Both the position numbers and the translations under genes were made by a program. From the NCBI RefSeq assembly GCF_004016515.1, contig NZ_SACT01000003.1, forward strand, positions 62,001-126,000: 64,000 nucleotides of DNA, given 5' to 3'. Below, in pieces: positions 51,271 to 60,238 of the stretch; the stretch's first letter is position 1; every line of letters begins with the position of its first letter. The DNA is from Rubrivivax albus. Lineage in GTDB: Bacteria > Pseudomonadota > Gammaproteobacteria > Burkholderiales > Burkholderiaceae_C. Under the pieces are notes generated by a model. It had not been told where the DNA came from and ran no database searches. It worked only from the letters and a program-made list of their open reading frames with translations.

Positions 51271-51677
51271 TGCGCCCACCGCGCGTCGACCCGACGGAGG
51301 TGGAATTCACCGCCATCCGCGCCCAGGGCGCCGGCGGACAAAACGTCAACAAGGTGTCCAGCGCGGTGCAGCTGCGCTTCGACGTCGCCGCATCCTCGCT
51401 GCCGGACGGTGTCAAGGCGCGGTTGCTGGCCCGGTCCGACCAGCGCCTGACGGCGGACGGGGTCATCGTCATCAAGGCGCAGGAGCACCGCAGCCAGCCG
51501 TTGAACCGTTCGGCCGCGCTGGCGCGCCTGCAGGCCATGGTAGACGCCGTGGGCGAGCCGCCGCGGCTGCGGCGCGCCACCAAGCCCACCTGGGGCTCGC
51601 AGCAGCGGCGCTTGCAGGGCAAGGCCGTGCGCAGCGCGGTGAAGGCCGGCCGCGGCAAGCTGCGCGGCGAACCGTAG
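51270..51677 (+). CDS. arfB: Ribosome rescue peptidyl-tRNA hydrolase ArfB
   Basis: 135 residues with the GGQ motif in RAQGAGGQNVNKVSS (about 17-31) and a basic C-terminal tail (GKAVRSAVKAGRGKLRGEP) that enters the empty mRNA channel. It frees stalled ribosomes lacking a stop codon. Shorter than release factors and without a codon-recognition domain, hence ArfB and not PrfB. It overlaps alr by one base (TGATG). Confidence 0.94.
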   Translation: MRPPRVDPTEVEFTAIRAQGAGGQNVNKVSSAVQLRFDVAASSLPDGVKARLLARSDQRLTADGVIVIKAQEHRSQPLNRSAALARLQAMVDAVGEPPRLRRATKPTWGSQQRRLQGKAVRSAVKAGRGKLRGEP

Positions 51678-51723
51678 CGGCCGCCGCCGCAGGTGCGGCG
51701 GTGGCACCGGCGACAATCCTCCG

Positions 51724-53085
51724 ATGGCCAAGGAGAAGAACGTCTACCTCTGCAGCGAGTGCGGCGGCAGCGCCCCACGCTGGATGGGCCAGTGCCCGCA
51801 GTGCAAGGCCTGGAACACCCTGGAGGAGACCGTGGCCGAGCCCTCGGGCGGCGCACGCCACCGCTTCCAGGCGCTGGCGAAGACGCAGCCGGTGGCCACG
51901 CTGTCGGCCATCGAGGCCACCGAGGTCGAGCGCCTGCCCACCGGCGTGGACGAACTCGACCGCGTGCTGGGCGGCGGCCTGGTCGCCGGCGGCGTGGTGC
52001 TCATCGGCGGCGACCCCGGCATCGGCAAGAGCACGCTGTTGCTGCAGGCGCTGGACAGCCTGGCGCGGCAGGCGAAGGCGCTTTACGTCACCGGCGAGGA
52101 AAGCGGCGCGCAGGTGGCGTTGCGGGCCCGCCGCCTGGGGCTGGGCGCCTCGGCGGTGCGGGTGCTGGCGGAGATCCAGCTCGAGAAGATCCAGGCTGCC
52201 ATCGAGGCCGAGCAGCCCACGGTGTGTGTGGTCGACTCGATCCAGACGCTGTACTCCGAGCAGCTCACGTCCGCCCCCGGCTCGGTGGCCCAGGTGCGCG
52301 AATGCGCGGCCCAGCTCACGCGGCTGGCCAAGGCCGGCGGCACCACCATCGTGCTGGTGGGCCACGTGACCAAGGAAGGTGCGATCGCCGGGCCGCGCGT
52401 GCTGGAGCACATCGTCGACACGGTGCTGTACTTCGAGGGCGACACGCACAGCAGCTTCCGCCTGGTGCGCGCGATCAAGAACCGCTTCGGCGCCGTCAAC
52501 GAGATCGGCGTCTTCGCGATGACCGAACGCGGACTCAAGGGCGTGGCCAACCCGAGCGCGATCTTCCTGTCCACCCACGGCCAGCCGGTGCCCGGCAGCT
52601 GCGTGCTGGTGACGCTGGAAGGCACGCGCCCGCTGCTGGTGGAGGTGCAGGCGCTGGTGGACAGCGGCGGCCCCAGCCCCCGCCGGCTGTCGGTGGGCCT
52701 CGAGCGCGACCGGCTGGCCATGCTGCTGGCGGTGCTGCACCGGCATGCCGGCGTCAGCTGCATGGACCAGGACGTGTTCGTCAATGCGGTGGGCGGCGTG
52801 CGCATCACCGAGCCGGCGGCCGACCTGGCGGTGCTGCTGGCGATCCAGGGCAGCCTGCGCGGGCGGCCGTTGCCGCGCGGCTTCGTCGCCTTCGGCGAGG
52901 TGGGGCTGGCCGGCGAAATCCGGCCGGCACCGCGCGGCCAGGAACGGCTGAAGGAAGCCGCCAAGCTCGGCTTCAGCGTGGCCGTGGTGCCGGCGGCGAA
53001 TGCCCCGAAGAAGCCCATCGAGGGCCTGACCATCCACGCCGTCGAACGGGTGGAGCAGGCCGTGGACCTGGTGCGCGACCTGTGA
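51724..53085 (+). CDS. radA: DNA repair protein RadA
   Basis: 453 residues. Zinc finger YLCSECGGSAPRWMGQCPQC (8-27), Walker A GGDPGIGKST (96-105), the RadA-specific KNRFGAVNEIGVF, and a Lon-like C-domain. It promotes branch migration in recombination as a RecA paralogue. It follows arfB by 46 bases. Confidence 0.97.
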   Translation: MAKEKNVYLCSECGGSAPRWMGQCPQCKAWNTLEETVAEPSGGARHRFQALAKTQPVATLSAIEATEVERLPTGVDELDRVLGGGLVAGGVVLIGGDPGIGKSTLLLQALDSLARQAKALYVTGEESGAQVALRARRLGLGASAVRVLAEIQLEKIQAAIEAEQPTVCVVDSIQTLYSEQLTSAPGSVAQVRECAAQLTRLAKAGGTTIVLVGHVTKEGAIAGPRVLEHIVDTVLYFEGDTHSSFRLVRAIKNRFGAVNEIGVFAMTERGLKGVANPSAIFLSTHGQPVPGSCVLVTLEGTRPLLVEVQALVDSGGPSPRRLSVGLERDRLAMLLAVLHRHAGVSCMDQDVFVNAVGGVRITEPAADLAVLLAIQGSLRGRPLPRGFVAFGEVGLAGEIRPAPRGQERLKEAAKLGFSVAVVPAANAPKKPIEGLTIHAVERVEQAVDLVRDL

Positions 53086-53095
53086 AGGCGGTGCG

Positions 53096-53557
53096 ATGAG
53101 CGAGGTGATCGGTTGGGGCCTGGCGGTGTTGGCCGTCGCGGCCGGCTGGATGCTGTATGGCTGGCGTGGCGTGCTGCTGGCGGTCACGATCACCGTGTTC
53201 TGGCTGCTGCTGCAGTTCACGCGCGCGCTGCGGGCCATGCGCCAGGCCGGACAGTCGCCGGTGGGGCGGGTGGGCAGCGCGGTGATGTTCAACGCGAGGC
53301 TCAAGCCCGGCCTGAGCCTGCTGCAGGTGATCCAGATGACGCGCAGCCTGGGCGAGCGCGTGAGCCCCGAGGGTGCAGACCCGGAACAGTGGCGGTGGAC
53401 CGACGACGGCGGCTCCACTGTGACGCTGGACCTGCAGCGCGGCAAGCTGGTGCAGTGGACGCTGGTGCGGCCCGAGCCCACCGGCGACGAAGGAAACGGT
53501 CAGACCGCCCGTGCGGCGCCGGACAGCGAGATCAGCGACCGGCTCACGTCGCGATAG
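53096..53557 (+). CDS. Small membrane protein of unknown function
   Basis: 153 residues. Two hydrophobic segments (about 4-20 and 22-42) are followed by a soluble part with NARLKPGLSLLQVIQMTRSLG and a beta-strand-like end. It begins 10 bases after radA and is probably co-transcribed. I do not recognise a characterised family. Its last 58 bases overlap the convergent gene at 53500. Confidence 0.75.
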   Translation: MSEVIGWGLAVLAVAAGWMLYGWRGVLLAVTITVFWLLLQFTRALRAMRQAGQSPVGRVGSAVMFNARLKPGLSLLQVIQMTRSLGERVSPEGADPEQWRWTDDGGSTVTLDLQRGKLVQWTLVRPEPTGDEGNGQTARAAPDSEISDRLTSR

Positions 53558-54816
53558 GTCGCACCCGCCTCGAGCGCCTGCACGCAGCGCCGCCAGGCGT
53601 CGTCGGGGCGCTTGACCTGCATGCTCCAGACACCGTCGGTCACGGTCCGCAGGACGCGCGCCTGAACGACGCTGCTGTCACCGGCGCCGAGCTGCACCAT
53701 CAGTTCGCCCTCGGTACCTGTCGGCAGGGCGGCCGACGCCAGCTCCACCTGACAGCCACCCAGCGAGATTTCGCGCATGACCAGCGCCCACCGCCCGCCG
53801 CCGCGAGCGGCGGTGAACACGGCGGGGAAGCGGATCGCGTGGCGCGGGTGGCGCCGCAGCGAGACGCCGGAGATCGTCACGTCCGGCATCGGTGGCAGCA
53901 CGACGGCGTAGTCGGACCGGTCGTAGATGGCGTGCAGCATCCGCCACTGGCGCGGCGTCATGTCGGCAAAGCCCGATGTGCGCTGGCGGAAGAAGTGGTC
54001 CAGCAGCGCCGGCGTCATCACCGGGTCGTTGGTGGTGAAGTAGCGCCGCGGCGGCATGCGCAGGTTGGGCAGCGCCAGCTGGGTGAAATAGGCGTGCAGG
54101 TTGCGGCGCGCGGCCTTGCCGCCATACAGCCGCTCGAAGATGGCGGGCGCGGCATCGAGGTCCAGCGACGCGCCCACGGCCGGCGCCCCGTTGGCGAAGT
54201 CGTAGGACTCCACCACCTCGGCCGGCAGGCGCTCGAACTGCAGCAGCGCCTCGTAGAGCTCGATCCGGTTCGGGTTGACGGCGATCACGAGGTGCCGCGT
54301 CTCGAAGAAGCGTGTGCAGTACTCGTACATGAACTTCATCAGCGGAAACAGCACGGTGCCCCCGGTGCGCCGGTGGTCCGGGTGCACGGCCAGCGCCGAG
54401 ATCTCGGCGATCTGCCCGCCGCGGGCGCGCACGGCGCCGAGGTCAAACGCGCTCTGCAGCGGCAGGCCGAAGACGCTCTCGCGCACCATCGACAGCGTGC
54501 CGACCACCCGAGAATCGACCAGCGCGCAGATGGTGGTGGTGGTGGGCAGCGCGTGGTAGGGCGTGACGCGCAGGCCGGACGGGTGCGGCTTCATGAAGCC
54601 ACTGGCCACATAGGCATCGTGCAGCAGCGCGAAGCAGGCCTCGAGCTCCTCGCGGGTCTCGGCGATCTTGAGCACCAGCGAGGGCGGCGGTGCCGGGTCG
54701 CACTCGACCAGGCCACGAATGAGCGCGAAGCGCAGGCGGTGCGGCAGCCACGAGAACGCCACGCGCAGGCCGTGGTTCAGGGCTCGACGCAGGCGCCTGG
54801 GCGTCGGAAGCGGCAT
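53500..54816 (-). CDS. FeeM-like acyltransferase fused to PilZ domain
   Basis: 438 residues. The N-terminal part (about 45-205) is a GNAT-type domain of the FeeM N-acyl amino acid synthase group: AYVASGFMKPHPSGLRVTPY, then EISALAVHPDHRRTGG for acyl-donor binding. Residues from about 318 form a PilZ domain with RRHPR (321-325, the RxxxR motif) and EISLGGCQVE (349-358, a variant of D/NxSxxG). PilZ binds cyclic di-GMP, so acyl-lipid synthesis may be tuned by that messenger; this coupling is inferred. It is divergent from ilvE and its 3' end overlaps the convergent gene by 58 bases. Confidence 0.8.
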   Translation of the reverse strand: MPLPTPRRLRRALNHGLRVAFSWLPHRLRFALIRGLVECDPAPPPSLVLKIAETREELEACFALLHDAYVASGFMKPHPSGLRVTPYHALPTTTTICALVDSRVVGTLSMVRESVFGLPLQSAFDLGAVRARGGQIAEISALAVHPDHRRTGGTVLFPLMKFMYEYCTRFFETRHLVIAVNPNRIELYEALLQFERLPAEVVESYDFANGAPAVGASLDLDAAPAIFERLYGGKAARRNLHAYFTQLALPNLRMPPRRYFTTNDPVMTPALLDHFFRQRTSGFADMTPRQWRMLHAIYDRSDYAVVLPPMPDVTISGVSLRRHPRHAIRFPAVFTAARGGGRWALVMREISLGGCQVELASAALPTGTEGELMVQLGAGDSSVVQARVLRTVTDGVWSMQVKRPDDAWRRCVQALEAGATYRDVSRSLISLSGAARAV

Positions 54817-54918
54817 GTGGCGTGTTCTCCTCCCGGCGGCATCGGGCGCTGCACCGGCAGCCCGGCTTGGCCGAACGCCTAGAATTTACGCTCTTAACGA
54901 TTCTCAGGAGTGCAGACC

Positions 54919-55842
54919 ATGTCGATGGCCGACCGCGACGGCAAGATCTGGATGGACGGGACCATGGTGGATTGGCGCGACGCCAAGATCCACGTGCTGA
55001 CCCATACGCTGCACTACGGCTGCGGCGCCTTCGAGGGCGTGCGCGCCTACGAGACTCCCGACGGCACGGCCATCTTCCGTCTGCGCGAGCACACCGAACG
55101 CCTGTTCAACAGCGCCAAGATCCTGCGCATGAAGATCCCGTTCACCGTCGAGCAGGTGATGGAAGCCCAACGCGACGTGGTGCGCGCCAACGCGCTGAAG
55201 AGCTGCTACCTGCGCCCGCTGACCTGGATCGGCTCGGGCAAGCTGGGCGTCAGCCCCAAGGGCAACCAGATCCACCTGATGGTCGCGGCCTGGCCCTGGG
55301 GCGCCTACCTGGGCGAGGAAGGGCTGGCCAAGGGCATCCGCGTCAAGACCAGCAGCTACACCCGCCACCACGTCAACATCACGATGACGCAGGCCAAGGC
55401 GGTGAGCAACTACACCAACTCCATCCTGGCCAACATGGAGGCCACGGAGGACGGCTACGACGAGGCGATGCTGCTCGACGCGTCGGGCTTCGTCAGCGAA
55501 GGCGCGGGCGAGAACCTGTTCATCATCAAGAAGGGCGTGGTCTACACGCCGGACCTGTCCGCCGGCGCGCTCAACGGCATCACGCGCGACACCATCTTCG
55601 CCATCTGCCAGGACCTGGGCCTGAAGCTGGTGGAGAAGCGCATCACGCGCGACGAGGTCTACATCTGCGACGAGGCCTTCTTCACCGGCACCGCGGCGGA
55701 AGTGACGCCGATCCGCGAACTCGACCGCGTGCAGATCGGCATCGGCGCCCGGGGCCCGATCACCACCAAGATCCAGGCCGCGTTCTTCGACATCGTCGGC
55801 GGCCGCAACCCGAAATACGCCGAGTGGCTGACCCGCGTCTGA
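54919..55842 (+). CDS. ilvE: Branched-chain amino acid aminotransferase
   Basis: 307 residues from the ATG at 54919, chosen because AGGAG lies 8 bases upstream; a GTG nine bases earlier is also in frame. Class IV aminotransferase: HYGCGAFEGVRAYE, the PLP-site region AKAVSNYTNSILANMEA, ASGFVSEGAGENLF and FFTGTAAEVTPI. It makes the final step of Leu, Ile and Val synthesis. The zinc-ribbon gene follows by 8 bases. Confidence 0.96.
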   Translation: MSMADRDGKIWMDGTMVDWRDAKIHVLTHTLHYGCGAFEGVRAYETPDGTAIFRLREHTERLFNSAKILRMKIPFTVEQVMEAQRDVVRANALKSCYLRPLTWIGSGKLGVSPKGNQIHLMVAAWPWGAYLGEEGLAKGIRVKTSSYTRHHVNITMTQAKAVSNYTNSILANMEATEDGYDEAMLLDASGFVSEGAGENLFIIKKGVVYTPDLSAGALNGITRDTIFAICQDLGLKLVEKRITRDEVYICDEAFFTGTAAEVTPIRELDRVQIGIGARGPITTKIQAAFFDIVGGRNPKYAEWLTRV

Positions 55843-55850
55843 GCACCGAC

Positions 55851-56057
55851 ATGAGCAGCGAACCCAAAGCCGTGGTCGAGCTGACCGCCAACGATCTGCA
55901 GGGGCATGGCAGCACCTACTGCCCGAACCCGAAGATGACGCTGTGGAACCAGCACCCGCGGGTCTTCATCGACGTGGCCACCACCGGTGAGGGGCGCTGC
56001 CCCTACTGCGGCACCGTCTACCGCCTGAAGGCCGGCGAACACTTGCATGGCCACTGA
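55851..56057 (+). CDS. Zinc-ribbon (zf-CHCC) protein
   Basis: 68 residues with Cys24, His35, Cys50 and Cys53 (STYCPNP, NQHPRVF, GRCPYCGTVY), the CHCC zinc site of a family related to a mitochondrial complex I subunit. In betaproteobacteria it commonly follows ilvE. It overlaps purU by 11 bases. Confidence 0.9.
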   Translation: MSSEPKAVVELTANDLQGHGSTYCPNPKMTLWNQHPRVFIDVATTGEGRCPYCGTVYRLKAGEHLHGH

Positions 56058-56955
56058 CGCATCGCCCGCCGCCGCGATGCGTCCGTCGTACATCCTGACC
56101 CTGGCTGCCCGCGACCAGCCGGGCATCGTGCACGCCGTGGCCGGCCTGCTGTTCCAGGCCGGCTGCAACATCGTCGACTCGCAGCAGTTCGGCGACCTGG
56201 AAGGCGCCGACGCCACCGGCCTGTTCTTCATGCGCGTGCACTTCGAGGCGCCCGCGCACCTGGCCGACCCCACGCAGCTGCGCACGCTGTTCGAGCATGC
56301 CCGCCAGCAGTTCCAGATGGACCTGCACTTCCACGTGCAGGCCCGCAAGCCGCGCGTGATGCTGATGGTCAGCCAGCACGGGCATTGCCTGAACGACCTG
56401 CTGTTCCGCTGGCAGAGCAGGCAGCTGCCGGTCGAGATCCCTGCCGTGGTGTCCAACCACGAGACCTTCCGCGGTCTGGTGGAGGGCTACGGCATCCCCT
56501 TCCACCACCTGCCGCTGGCCGCCGGCGCCGACGCCGCCACCAAGGACACGCAGGAGGCCGCGGTGATGGCCATCGCTGACCGCGAGCGCGTGGACCTGGT
56601 GGTGCTGGCGCGCTACATGCAGATCCTCAGCCCCGGCCTGTGCGACGCCTGGCGCGGGCGGGCGATCAACATCCACCACAGCTTCCTGCCCAGCTTCAAG
56701 GGTGCGAAGCCCTACTTCCAGGCGCATGCGCGCGGCGTCAAGCTGATCGGCGCCACTGCGCACTACGTGACTGCGGATCTGGACGAAGGCCCCATCATCG
56801 AGCAGGACGTGGAACGCGTGGACCACACGCTCTCGGCCGAGGACTTCACCGCGGTGGGCCGCGACATCGAGTGCATGGTGCTGGCCCGCGCCGTGCGCTG
56901 GCACGTGGAACACCGCGTGCTGCTCAACGGCCACAAGACCGTGGTCTTCCGCTGA
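56047..56955 (+). CDS. purU: Formyltetrahydrofolate deformylase
   Basis: 302 residues. An ACT domain (about 13-95, LAARDQPGIVHAVAGLLF) is followed by a formyltransferase-type domain with catalytic NIHHSFLPSF and HYVTADLDEGPIIEQ. It hydrolyses 10-formyl-THF to formate, balancing one-carbon pools. It overlaps the zinc-ribbon gene by 11 bases. Confidence 0.96.
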   Translation: MATDASPAAAMRPSYILTLAARDQPGIVHAVAGLLFQAGCNIVDSQQFGDLEGADATGLFFMRVHFEAPAHLADPTQLRTLFEHARQQFQMDLHFHVQARKPRVMLMVSQHGHCLNDLLFRWQSRQLPVEIPAVVSNHETFRGLVEGYGIPFHHLPLAAGADAATKDTQEAAVMAIADRERVDLVVLARYMQILSPGLCDAWRGRAINIHHSFLPSFKGAKPYFQAHARGVKLIGATAHYVTADLDEGPIIEQDVERVDHTLSAEDFTAVGRDIECMVLARAVRWHVEHRVLLNGHKTVVFR

Positions 56956-56965
56956 GACGCGAGCG

Positions 56966-57412
56966 ATGGCCCGCCGCAAGCCGCCCGCCACCGCGATCGG
57001 GGCCACCCCCGACGAACTGGAGTCGCGCTTCTACGAAGCGCTGCAGCGCGGCGACATCGACGCACTGATGGCGGTCTGGGCCGATGACGACGAGGTCGTC
57101 TGCGTGCACCCGGGCGGGCCACGGGTGATCGGGCTGGCGGCCATCCGCGCCAGCTTCGAGGCCATCTTCGCCAATGGGCCCATCCCGGTGCAGCCGGAGC
57201 AGGTGCACCGGCTGGACGCCCTGTCTGGCGCCGTGCACCACCTGGTCGAACGCATCGACGTGCGCACCGACGAAGGCACGCGCACCGCCTACGTGATGGC
57301 GACCAACGTCTACCTGCAGACCGCCCGGGGCTGGCGGCTGGTGGCGCACCACGCCAGCCCCGGCAGCCTGCAGGCGCCGGACGACACGCCGGCTGGCGGT
57401 GTGCTGCATTGA
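56966..57412 (+). CDS. NTF2-like (SnoaL/DUF4440-type) protein
   Basis: 148 residues. The cone-shaped NTF2 fold is suggested by ESRFYEALQRGDIDALMAVW near 19-38 and the C-terminal GWRLVAHHASPG. Members are small ligand-binding or isomerase-like proteins; the substrate cannot be told. It lies 10 bases after purU and its stop overlaps the next gene's TTG start. Confidence 0.85.
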   Translation: MARRKPPATAIGATPDELESRFYEALQRGDIDALMAVWADDDEVVCVHPGGPRVIGLAAIRASFEAIFANGPIPVQPEQVHRLDALSGAVHHLVERIDVRTDEGTRTAYVMATNVYLQTARGWRLVAHHASPGSLQAPDDTPAGGVLH

Positions 57413-58380
57413 GCCCTGAGTTCCGCGCACCGGCCTGGCTGCCGGGCGGGCACGCGCAGACGATCTGGCCCGCGCTGACGGGGCGCCGTCAGCTGGCCGG
57501 CCGGGTTCCGTTTCGTCGCGAGCGCTGGGACACGCCCGACGGCGACTTCGTCGACCTCGACTTCGCGCCAGCCGGTGCACCTGACGCACCGCTGCTGGTG
57601 CTGTTCCACGGCCTCGAGGGCTCCACCGCAAGCCACTATGCCCTGAGCTTCGCGCTCGAGGCCGAACAGCGCGGCTGGGGCTTCGTGATGCCGCATTTCC
57701 GCGGCTGCAGCGGCGAACTCAACCGCGCGCCGCGGGCCTACCACTCGGGTGACCATGCCGAGATCGACTGGTTCCTCGGCCGCCTGGCCGCGCGGCAGGG
57801 GGCACCGGTGCTGGCCGCCGGGGTGTCACTGGGTGGCAACGCGCTGATGCGCTGGGCCGGCGAGGTGGCCGAGGACGCGGCCCGCGTGACGCGCGCGGTG
57901 GTGTCGGTCTGCTCCCCGCTGGACCTCACGGCCAGCGGGCAGGCCATGGGCCGCGGCTTCAACCGCCACGTCTACACCCGCATGTTCCTGGCCACGATGA
58001 AGCCCAAGGCGCTGGCCAAGTGGCAGCAGCACCCGGGTCTGTTCGACCGCGACCGCCTGGCCGCCGCGCGCACGCTGTACGACTTCGACAACGTCTTCAC
58101 CGCGCCGCTGCACGGTTTCCGGGACACCGACGACTACTGGGCCCGCGCGTCGGCCAGGCCCCATCTGCGCGCCGTGCGCATCCCGGCGCTGGCGCTGAAC
58201 GCGCGCAACGATCCCTTCGTGCCAGCGGATTCACTGCCCGGGCGGGCGGACGTGTCGTCGACCGTCGAACTCTGGCAGCCGGCCCATGGCGGCCACGTGG
58301 GCTTCCCTCAGGGCCGGTTTCCGGGCCACGTGCAGGGCCTGCCTGCTGAGGTGTGCCACTGGCTGGCGCAGCACGCGTAA
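57409..58380 (+). CDS. YheT-like alpha/beta hydrolase
   Basis: 323 residues with a TTG start at 57409 overlapping the previous stop (TTGA). FRAPAWLPGGHAQTIWPAL near the N-terminus, the oxyanion HGLEGS and the nucleophile elbow AGVSLGGNAL are those of the YheT/ABHD1-type hydrolases. The His near the C-terminus is in HGGHVGFP. Substrate unknown; esters are likely. Confidence 0.9.
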   Translation: MSPEFRAPAWLPGGHAQTIWPALTGRRQLAGRVPFRRERWDTPDGDFVDLDFAPAGAPDAPLLVLFHGLEGSTASHYALSFALEAEQRGWGFVMPHFRGCSGELNRAPRAYHSGDHAEIDWFLGRLAARQGAPVLAAGVSLGGNALMRWAGEVAEDAARVTRAVVSVCSPLDLTASGQAMGRGFNRHVYTRMFLATMKPKALAKWQQHPGLFDRDRLAAARTLYDFDNVFTAPLHGFRDTDDYWARASARPHLRAVRIPALALNARNDPFVPADSLPGRADVSSTVELWQPAHGGHVGFPQGRFPGHVQGLPAEVCHWLAQHA

Positions 58381-58390
58381 GCTCGGGCGC

Positions 58391-58906
58391 ATGGACCCGA
58401 TCGTCGAAGCCGCGCTGCGCAAGTGGCCCAACGTGCCGCATTGCCACGGCTGGCTGGCGCTGGATGCACGGGGCGACTGGTACATGCGCGACGACCGCGT
58501 GCGCGCCACCGGCCCGTTCCCGCAGGTCAAGGGCAGCCGCATCCAGCACGACAAGCTGCTGTCCTTCATCGGCCGCAACTACGCCTGCGACGCCAGCGGC
58601 GCCTGGTTCTTCCAGAATGGGCCACAGCGGGTCTACGTGGAACTGGAGGCCGCACCCTGGGTGTGGCGGCTGCACGGTGAGGCCGTGACTTCGCACACCG
58701 GCTTGCCTGCGGTGGTGCGCAGCGCCTGGCTGGACGAAGAGGGCCGGCTGTTCCTGGACACCGACCTCGGCCTGGGCATCGCGCACACCGCCGACATGCT
58801 GGTCGCGGCCGAGCGCATCGAGCGCGGGGACTGGCAAGCGCAGGACATCGCTTTCACCGAGATGCCGGCACGGTTCGGCTTCGTGCGCGTGCCGCAGCCC
58901 GCTTGA
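58391..58906 (+). CDS. Conserved Burkholderiales protein, probably DUF2946
   Basis: 171 residues starting MDPIVEAALRKWPNVPHCHG at 58391. The block WYMRDDRVRATGPFPQVKG and AWFFQNGPQRVYVELE are typical of a family I recall as DUF2946; the number is from memory. No signal peptide, membrane helix or catalytic motif is seen. It lies 10 bases after the hydrolase gene and before a bidirectional terminator. Confidence 0.7.
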   Translation: MDPIVEAALRKWPNVPHCHGWLALDARGDWYMRDDRVRATGPFPQVKGSRIQHDKLLSFIGRNYACDASGAWFFQNGPQRVYVELEAAPWVWRLHGEAVTSHTGLPAVVRSAWLDEEGRLFLDTDLGLGIAHTADMLVAAERIERGDWQAQDIAFTEMPARFGFVRVPQPA

Positions 58907-58934
58907 TCACTGCCGAAGTCGTCCCCTGGAAACG

Positions 58935-58961
58935 GAACCGGGCGCCCTGGGCGCCCGGTTC
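58935..58961. terminator. Bidirectional terminator between convergent genes
   Basis: GAACCGGGCGCC (58935-58946) pairs perfectly with GGCGCCCGGTTC (58950-58961) around a three-base loop. It separates the plus-strand genes ending at 58906 from the cytochrome gene on the minus strand. U-tracts are weak on both sides. Confidence 0.65.
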
Positions 58962-58978
58962 ATGCATGCGGTGAAGCC

Positions 58979-59512
58979 TCAGTTGGCCGCGCTGGCCGCC
59001 GGGGCGGGGGCCGCCGGCTCCTCGAACTTGCCGCCACCCTGGTTGGCCAGGTAGACCACGGCACGGCCGACCTCGTAGTCCGAATACTCACCGCCGCCCT
59101 GGGCCGCCATCGCACCCTTACCCTTGAGCGCCGAGTTCAGCAGCGTCTCGTAGCCCTGCGTCAGGCGCGGCGCCCAGGCGGCGGTGTCGCCGGTCTTGGG
59201 CGCGCCGGCGGCGCCGCTGCCGTGGCAGGCCGTGCAGGCCGCCTGGTAGACCTGTTCCCCGGTGCGCACCACGGCCGGCCCCGAGGCGTCGCGGATCTCG
59301 ACATGACCGATGGGCGCCAGTCGCTGCGCGATCGCCTCGGCGCTCAGGCCTTCACTGCCGGCAGCCGGCTTGTCGCCGGAGGCCACGAAGTTCACCAGCA
59401 GGATGATGGTGACGATGGGCACCACGAACGACGCCACGACCGTCCAGATCAGTTGCCTGGGCGTCTTGATCGGGCCTTCGTGGGATTCGTGGGTGTCGTG
59501 TTCGGCGCTCAT
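58979..59512 (-). CDS. Membrane-anchored cytochrome c5
   Basis: 177 residues. One membrane anchor (about 19-45, LIWTVVASFVVPIVTIILLV) is followed by a class I cytochrome c with heme site CTACH (about 92-96) and the axial methionine region KGKGAMAAQGGGEYSDYEV. The tail is Ala/Pro rich. It should carry electrons in the periplasm, for example to a terminal oxidase; no oxidase gene is nearby. Confidence 0.92.
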   Translation of the reverse strand: MSAEHDTHESHEGPIKTPRQLIWTVVASFVVPIVTIILLVNFVASGDKPAAGSEGLSAEAIAQRLAPIGHVEIRDASGPAVVRTGEQVYQAACTACHGSGAAGAPKTGDTAAWAPRLTQGYETLLNSALKGKGAMAAQGGGEYSDYEVGRAVVYLANQGGGKFEEPAAPAPAASAAN

Positions 59513-59613
59513 GATGGGTGTGCGGGCCAGCGGGAGAAAAACCTGTCAAGTATAGCGGGCGCGCCGGCATCGACGCGACCTGCTGCCCGACACCCGGGCT
59601 GGCCCGCCCGGCG

Positions 59614-60189
59614 TCACTGCTTGATCGCCTCGACCTGGATGATCAGCTTGGTGTCGTCGGCCACGCCCATCTGCAGGCCCCAGTTCACGCCCCACAGGCT
59701 GCGCTTGATGGTGGTCTCGAAGTCGCCGCCGCAGACTTCGCGCTTGAGCATGGGGTTGTCGTAGCAGCCGAAGCGCACCGCCTTGAGCGTGACCGGATGG
59801 GTCTTGCCGCGCAGCGTGAGCACGCCCTCCACCGCCGTGACCTTGTCGCCATCGAAGACGAACTTGTCACCACTGAAGCCGGCCGTGGGGTGATTGGCCA
59901 CGTCGAAGAAGTCGGCGCTGGCCAGGTGGCCATCGAAACGGGCCACGCCGGTGCTGATGCCAGTCATGTCCAGCGTCAGGTCCACCTTGCCGGACTTGCC
60001 GGCGCGGTCGAAGACCACGGTGCCGCTGTTCTTGATGAAGCGCCCGCGGTTGGTGGAGGTGCCGAAGTGCAGGGCCTCGAAGAAGACCGAGGTGTGGGTC
60101 GGGTCGATGGCATAGGTGGCCGGGGCGGCGGCAGCCAGCAGCGGCGCGGCGGCCAGGGCCGCGACGAAGGTCTTGAGGGTGCGGGTCAT
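59614..60189 (-). CDS. YceI-family lipocalin-like protein
   Basis: 191 residues with a signal peptide (about 1-25) and the YceI barrel: IDPTHTSVFFEALHFG, SADFFDVANHPTAGF and LRGKTHPVTL. Relatives bind isoprenoid lipids in the periplasm. It is the third gene of the cytochrome b561-yceI-yceI operon, 49 bases after its paralogue. Confidence 0.92.
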   Translation of the reverse strand: MTRTLKTFVAALAAAPLLAAAAPATYAIDPTHTSVFFEALHFGTSTNRGRFIKNSGTVVFDRAGKSGKVDLTLDMTGISTGVARFDGHLASADFFDVANHPTAGFSGDKFVFDGDKVTAVEGVLTLRGKTHPVTLKAVRFGCYDNPMLKREVCGGDFETTIKRSLWGVNWGLQMGVADDTKLIIQVEAIKQ

Positions 60190-60238
60190 GGGTTCTCCTT
60201 GAGCGTGGGATGGAGGGGGCGAACAGGGGAACGGGGGA

